DNA from: Terriglobia bacterium
GTDB lineage: Bacteria > Acidobacteriota > Terriglobia > Terriglobales > Acidobacteriaceae
Length of the DNA: 64,000 nucleotides
NCBI GenBank assembly: GCA_020072815.1
Contig: JAIQGE010000003.1
Coordinates: 62,001-126,000 of the forward strand
Reading direction: 5' to 3'
Positions within the stretch are counted from its first letter, which is position 1; each line of letters starts with the position of its first letter. The translations under genes were made by a program, and so were the position numbers. The notes beneath the pieces are model-generated. The model made no database searches. It was not told the origin of the DNA and saw nothing but the letters and a program-made list of their open reading frames with translations. Below, piece after piece: positions 59,901 through 64,000 of the stretch.

Positions 59901-61260
59901 CCTGCCTTCCCCCTCCCCGTTCATCCCCGGAAAATATAGAGTTACACGATTCATCGCCGGGATCCCCCGTTCTTCCCATTACTGGCGACTCCCGTGTGGC
60001 GCCGCCGCCCCGGCGGTGAGTCTTTCCGTTCTTGCCGATACCATTAACCACTTCTTCAATCACCACTCGGTTACTCCCACCCCCACCCCTCCCCTAAGGT
60101 GCGTGTTGCAAACACAGGCTTTATTTCATTCGACCCAACGGTGACCCAACTGTTGAATTAGTAGTAATATCTACTGCTAACTCTTTCAGGCGCAGACACT
60201 TGGGGACTCTTGAGCGAAATCACTGGTTTTCAAAGAACCTCGAATAAAACGTCCGCCTGGGCGGAGAGGCTTTCGAACAGGAGCTGGCGGCTCGCAGCTC
60301 AAAGCGATAATATTTTATCGTTTTTGCTTCGCCTACGCTATAGGGAAATAGTTCATCCGTCTGCACGCGTGTCAAGTGTCCTGAAGGTCAATCGGTGGCT
60401 ATTCCTTGAGCACAGACAAGTGAAGACCTGCTGGCGCGTATCGAGCATACGCATCAGGATTCGTCTGCGCGCGCGGGCAGTACAACGAGCCTCGCCCCAA
60501 GTGGCTTCCCAAGTCCCGCCTCGGCGGGACGGCCGATAGATTTGCAGGGCACGCCTTCAGGCCTGCCTTTCGCGAAGCGAAACGAGGCAACGGTCCCAAG
60601 GCGCCCGCTACCCACGTGAATCCAGTTCCTCCTTCCCGGTTAAGGGCCCAGCCCCTGGAAGGGGCGAAAGAGACTAGAGACAAGCGTTAACCATCGCTGG
60701 CAATCCGATGGCTCAGTTAATGGGTCGTCAGGCAGTCACAAATAGCCTCAACGTCTGTCACCCTGAGCGCAGCGCCACCAACATTTGCCGCCCACGAAGG
60801 ATCGCCGGCGCGGAGTCGAAGGGTCCCGGCACTCTTTCCCTTGCCATGCCGCTGGGGAGTTCTCCCCGAAATGTGTTGATCTTGCGCTGGATTGCCAAGT
60901 CCACGAGGCAGCAGTCAACCAGAAAGATCCAGTCCGCGCCAGCGGGACGATTGATAGTAGCCCTTCAATAACCCCAATACAGTTCCCCTAAGGAAATCGG
61001 GCCTGCCCGATAGCACCATGTACCAGCCCCTGAAAGGGGCGAAAGAGACTAGCCCAGGTGCGTAAGCCCTGGGTAAGCGTGCTTATGAGACGCGAGCGCC
61101 GTAGGTGCGGCACAGGAAACTGTCGTGCCCGCGGTACTCCCAGTCCCGCGTCAAGCGGACGACAGATAACGGCCGAAGCGCTCTGAGGCCTGTTTTTCGC
61201 GTAAGCTAGACAAAGTCACAGTCCTTAAAGCGCGCAACTCGCTCTGAGAGATGAAAGTGT
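59901..61260. repeat. Long intergenic stretch with palindromic repeat units, no convincing gene
   Basis: The region contains several small hairpins: GTCCCGCC-TC-GGCGGGAC (60513-60530), TTTCGC-GAA-GCGAAA (60568-60582), CCCC-TGGAA-GGGG (60652-60664), CCCC-TGAAA-GGGG (61027-61039) and CCCAGG...CCTGGG (61053-61073). The two CCCCTG(G/A)AAGGGGCGAAAGAGACTAG-like units occur on both sides of a 360-bp gap, and words near 60510 and 61141 also correspond. 'CACCCTGAGCGCAGCG' lies at 60760. This resembles REP-like acidobacterial repeats, possibly left by transposition. Confidence 0.6.
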
Positions 61261-61354
61261 TTTGCTAGCTAAGCGACGAGCGGCTATCGTTGAGGCATCG
61301 CTACCCGGACAGACAAAGTCTTATCGGGGTTTTCGAGCAAGGATGAATAAACAT

Positions 61355-62788
61355 ATGGACGACAAGAAACAGAGTACCGCGCTTGTAGTTACACAGACCG
61401 GCCAGGAGCTTACAAAATTCGAAAATCAATTGCTCAGTATGATCGAAGCCAATGGGCTTCCAACGGAAGACATTCTCGTCCCCATATCTGAACGTCAAAT
61501 TGTATTCGAGAACCTCTCTGCGGTCGTTGCCAAGCTCGAGCCATCGAGACGGACGGACTCCGTATATATTTCCAAGTTCGTCGCGGCGGTGGCCAGCGGC
61601 CTTTTCGATGCAGCGCTGAACTACTTGTGGAATGAGACGGTAGCCGAGCTCAGGAACAGGGTTCGGCAGTACGACATCTCCTATTTCTACGATAATGCAG
61701 TAAGTTCAGAGAAGAGAAAAAGACTGCACGGGCCTGATGATCTCGAAAAAATAGACGACAGCGAGCTCATTCTTGGGGCGAAAGAAATCGGCCTGATCTC
61801 CGACTTCGGGTACCGACACCTCGACTTTATTCGCTATATGAGGAATTGGGCAAGCGCTGCGCACCCAAACCAAAATCAATTGTCCGGCTTAGAAGTCGTT
61901 ACGTGGCTTCAGATCTGCATTCGCGAAGTGATTTCGTTACCCTTGTCAAACATCGCCGTTGAAATCAAAAAGCTTCTCGCCAACATCAAGCAAACAAAGG
62001 TTAGTGCGAATGACGCAAAGAACATAGGGCTGTTCTTTCAGAATCTCGCTCAGGAACAAGCGAACAATCTGGCAGCAGGTTTCTTTGGTATTTACACAAG
62101 AGAAGATACGTTGCCGCAAACGCGAGATAACATCCGACTGTTATTGCCGATTTTGTGGGATTTGGTGGATGAGGATACGCGCGGCCAATTCGGGATCAAA
62201 TATGGAAAGTTTGTTGCGAATAACGAGCAGAAAGAAAAGGCTCTGGCTTACGATTTTCTGCAGATTGTGTCCGGTTTGTCGTACATACCCCAGGATCTCA
62301 GGGCAACGTTGATCGACAGCGCGCTAGAGAATCTCAGAACTGCTCATCGTGGCTTCAACAACTTCTACAATGAGCCGCCCTTTGCCAACGAGCTACAACG
62401 GATAGTGGGACAGACTGGCATCCCACCCCAAGTGGCGACGAAATATGTGCACACAATTGTTGAGGTCTATCTTACGAACGGCAACGGAATTGCCTACAAC
62501 GCAGAAACTGTGTACGAAGCTCTAATCCAAGGGTTTGGTTCGAAGGAGGCAGCGATTGCGGTACTATCATTTACTGACACAGTCATCGGCAGTAAGCTGC
62601 AGTTCAATCTTCCGCAACAAAAGTTCTCGCGGCTGCTTCAGCTGCTTGAGCCGAAAATTTCATCTCCAGCGTTGCTCGAGTTTCTGAGAGACATGAAAGC
62701 CATCTCACCCGGCAGACTAACTTCCGACAGAGGGATCAAACAAAAACTGCCTAGTGTCCTAAAGCTGATAAAGCAGGGCAAGCCCTAA
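61355..62788 (+). CDS. Unrecognised protein with HEPN-like R-x6-H motif
   Basis: ATG 61355 gives 477 aa (AAGGAT upstream; 61343 and 61262 are in-frame alternatives). Base composition is lower in GC and codons more A/T-rich than in the neighbours, and the gene stands alone after a repeat-rich gap, so horizontal gain is likely. The N-terminal half is helical: 'DSVYISKFVAAVASGLFDAALNYLWNETVAELR' followed by 'FIRYMRNWASAAHPNQNQ', where Arg163-Asn164...His170 fits the HEPN ribonuclease motif (R-x4-6-H). The C-terminal half is also all helical, without clear motif. A role in phage defence or RNA cleavage is only inferred. Confidence 0.65.
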   Translation: MDDKKQSTALVVTQTGQELTKFENQLLSMIEANGLPTEDILVPISERQIVFENLSAVVAKLEPSRRTDSVYISKFVAAVASGLFDAALNYLWNETVAELRNRVRQYDISYFYDNAVSSEKRKRLHGPDDLEKIDDSELILGAKEIGLISDFGYRHLDFIRYMRNWASAAHPNQNQLSGLEVVTWLQICIREVISLPLSNIAVEIKKLLANIKQTKVSANDAKNIGLFFQNLAQEQANNLAAGFFGIYTREDTLPQTRDNIRLLLPILWDLVDEDTRGQFGIKYGKFVANNEQKEKALAYDFLQIVSGLSYIPQDLRATLIDSALENLRTAHRGFNNFYNEPPFANELQRIVGQTGIPPQVATKYVHTIVEVYLTNGNGIAYNAETVYEALIQGFGSKEAAIAVLSFTDTVIGSKLQFNLPQQKFSRLLQLLEPKISSPALLEFLRDMKAISPGRLTSDRGIKQKLPSVLKLIKQGKP

Positions 62789-62960
62789 CTGATTTTGCAG
62801 TTTCTCGGCGTTGCTCGAGTTCTTAAGATGTCTGGGGCAACGTCAAACATTGAAATTGTGTTCTTAGGCGATCCCACACTTACACGGGTAAATGGTCGTG
62901 TTAGCCTATCGAGTTACCCAACAATTCCGCGCTCATCCGCGATAGGCTCTGTTCAAAGCC

Positions 62961-64000
62961 TCACCCCACCGGCGCTGTCTCCACCGGATGCGGTTCCTGG
63001 TAGAGCTCTTCGATCTGGTCTTTGTACTTGGTTTCGATGATGCGGCGCTTGAGCTTCAGGGTGGGAGTGATTTCGCCGCCGGCCACGGTGAACTCGTCGG
63101 GAACCACGAGTATCTTCTTGATGGTCTCGTACTGCGCCAGCTTTTTGTTCAAGTCTTCAATGATCCCGCGATACAGGTCGCGGACTTTGGGCGAGTTGAC
63201 CAGGTCTCCGTGGTTCTGGAAGGTCACACCGTTGGCGCGCGCCCAGTCTTCCAGCACGGGGAAGTGCGGCGAGATGATCACCGACGCGTACTTGCGCTTG
63301 TCGCCGATCAACGCGGCCTGCGCCACCAGAACGTTGGATTTCAGGGCATTCTCAATCGGCTGCGGGGCGATAAACTTGCCGCCGGAGGTCTTCAGCAGGT
63401 CTTTTTTGCGGTCGGTCACGCTGAGGAAGCCGTCGGCGTCCAGTTGGCCGATGTCGCCGGTCTTGAACCAGCCGTCGCTGGTGAAGGAGTTGCGGGTTTC
63501 CTCCGGCATGTTCCAGTAGCCTTTGAAGACGGTGGGGCCTTTTACCAGGATTTCCCCGTCTTCGGCGAGTTTTACTTGCAGGCCGTCATGAATCTTGCCT
63601 ACCGATCCGATCTTGAACGCGCCTACGCGGTTGACTGAGATCACCGGAGAAGTTTCCGTCAGACCGTAGCCTTCGAAAATGGGAATACCCATTTTGCAGT
63701 ACCAGTCTGACATGTCGTAGCCCAGCGGAGCGCCGCCGGAGAAGTAGGCGCGACCGTTGCCGCCAAAACCGCGGCGCAGCTTGGAGTACACCAGGCGGTC
63801 GGCCAGCTTCCAGGCCAGGCTGGCGGGTTTTTCGCCGCGCTCGATTTCCGGTTTATGCTTTTCGCCCACGCGCAGCGCCCACTCCAGGATGGTTTTCTTG
63901 ATGCCGCGGGGAGCGTGGCGTTCAAACTCCTGGCGCGCTTTTTCGTACACGCGCGGCACGGCGACGACGATGCTCGGCTTCACTTCCTGAAACATCTGCG
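62961..64000 (-). CDS. Long-chain acyl-CoA synthetase (AMP-forming), N-terminus outside window
   Basis: This is the C-terminal part of an adenylate-forming acyl-CoA ligase (FadD15-like); the frame remains open at the right edge, so the first part with the nucleotide loop is missing. Seen are 'AYFSGGAPLGYDM', 'FEGYGLTETSPVISVNRVGAFKIGSVGK', 'EILVKGPTVFKGYWNMPEET', the 'GWFKTGDIGQLDADGFLSVTDRKKDLLKTSGGKFIAPQPIEN' hinge in pieces, and the C-terminal Lys in 'ITPTLKLKRRII'. It activates fatty acids with ATP and CoA. Confidence 0.93.
   Translation of the reverse strand, partial: QMFQEVKPSIVVAVPRVYEKARQEFERHAPRGIKKTILEWALRVGEKHKPEIERGEKPASLAWKLADRLVYSKLRRGFGGNGRAYFSGGAPLGYDMSDWYCKMGIPIFEGYGLTETSPVISVNRVGAFKIGSVGKIHDGLQVKLAEDGEILVKGPTVFKGYWNMPEETRNSFTSDGWFKTGDIGQLDADGFLSVTDRKKDLLKTSGGKFIAPQPIENALKSNVLVAQAALIGDKRKYASVIISPHFPVLEDWARANGVTFQNHGDLVNSPKVRDLYRGIIEDLNKKLAQYETIKKILVVPDEFTVAGGEITPTLKLKRRIIETKYKDQIEELYQEPHPVETAPVG

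Noticed and set aside
60210-60539. 109-residue plus-strand frame in the repeat-rich gap
   Set aside because: Arg/Ser-rich composition, runs through a palindrome, and has no recognised similarity.
1-64000. tRNA or rRNA genes
   Set aside because: Reading both strands of the intergenic regions, I saw no cloverleaf with conserved T-loop and no rRNA segments; a covariance-model scan would be decisive.

Overview
The window looks like a chromosomal segment of a soil-type Acidobacteriota (Terriglobia/Koribacter-like). It is GC-rich, with many TTG/GTG starts. It carries two tandem secreted VWA proteins of the 'VWFA-related Acidobacterial' type, many DinB-like and secreted proteins, and intergenic space full of short palindromic words. 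No rRNA, tRNA, CRISPR array, prophage or intact insertion sequence was seen. Two genes run off the ends: an SDR on the left and a long-chain acyl-CoA synthetase on the right.

0-11 kb: an ECF sigma factor and its RskA-like anti-sigma factor lie upstream of an exported double-thioredoxin protein. That protein is read here as one selenoprotein gene (880-2751, minus), because the frame is broken only by a TGA followed 12 nt later by a SECIS-like hairpin. Divergently come a metallo-beta-lactamase hydrolase, a prolyl oligopeptidase, a 59-residue membrane peptide, a CREST/ceramidase-like membrane protein and two uncharacterised envelope proteins.

11-35 kb: mostly housekeeping. On the minus strand larC-metG-CPBP protease-tatD form an operon. 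On the plus strand come argS, yajQ, a polyprenyl diphosphate synthase, a VOC protein and a LytTR regulator. Then follow an HtrA-like protease, an SDR, DAHP synthase with a beta-propeller lipoprotein and a Clp N-domain protein, endonuclease IV, leuS, guaA, two tandem DinB genes, an SDR and a serpin.

35-45 kb: a toxin-antitoxin-like pair (166-aa partner plus PIN toxin) sits behind a palindrome/promoter. Next are class I aldolase and an overlapping five-gene operon DUF1015-amidase-GerMN-murI-rph, then two VWA genes.

45-59 kb: an apparent phosphite uptake and oxidation operon (ptxB-ptxA-ptxC-ptxD), in which the permease is a fusion of two membrane domains. It is followed by a cysteine/cystathionine synthase with a cystathionine gamma-synthase/lyase-type enzyme (preceded by a duplicated start region), cutA, a phosphohexomutase, ftsB, thiG and an FGE-fold protein.

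59.5-62.9 kb: about 1.8 kb without a convincing gene, containing tandem and palindromic repeats. It precedes a solitary gene of lower GC that encodes an unrecognised protein with a HEPN-like R-x6-H motif. The accessory candidates most worth following are the selenoprotein, the ptx operon, the PIN module and the HEPN-like gene.
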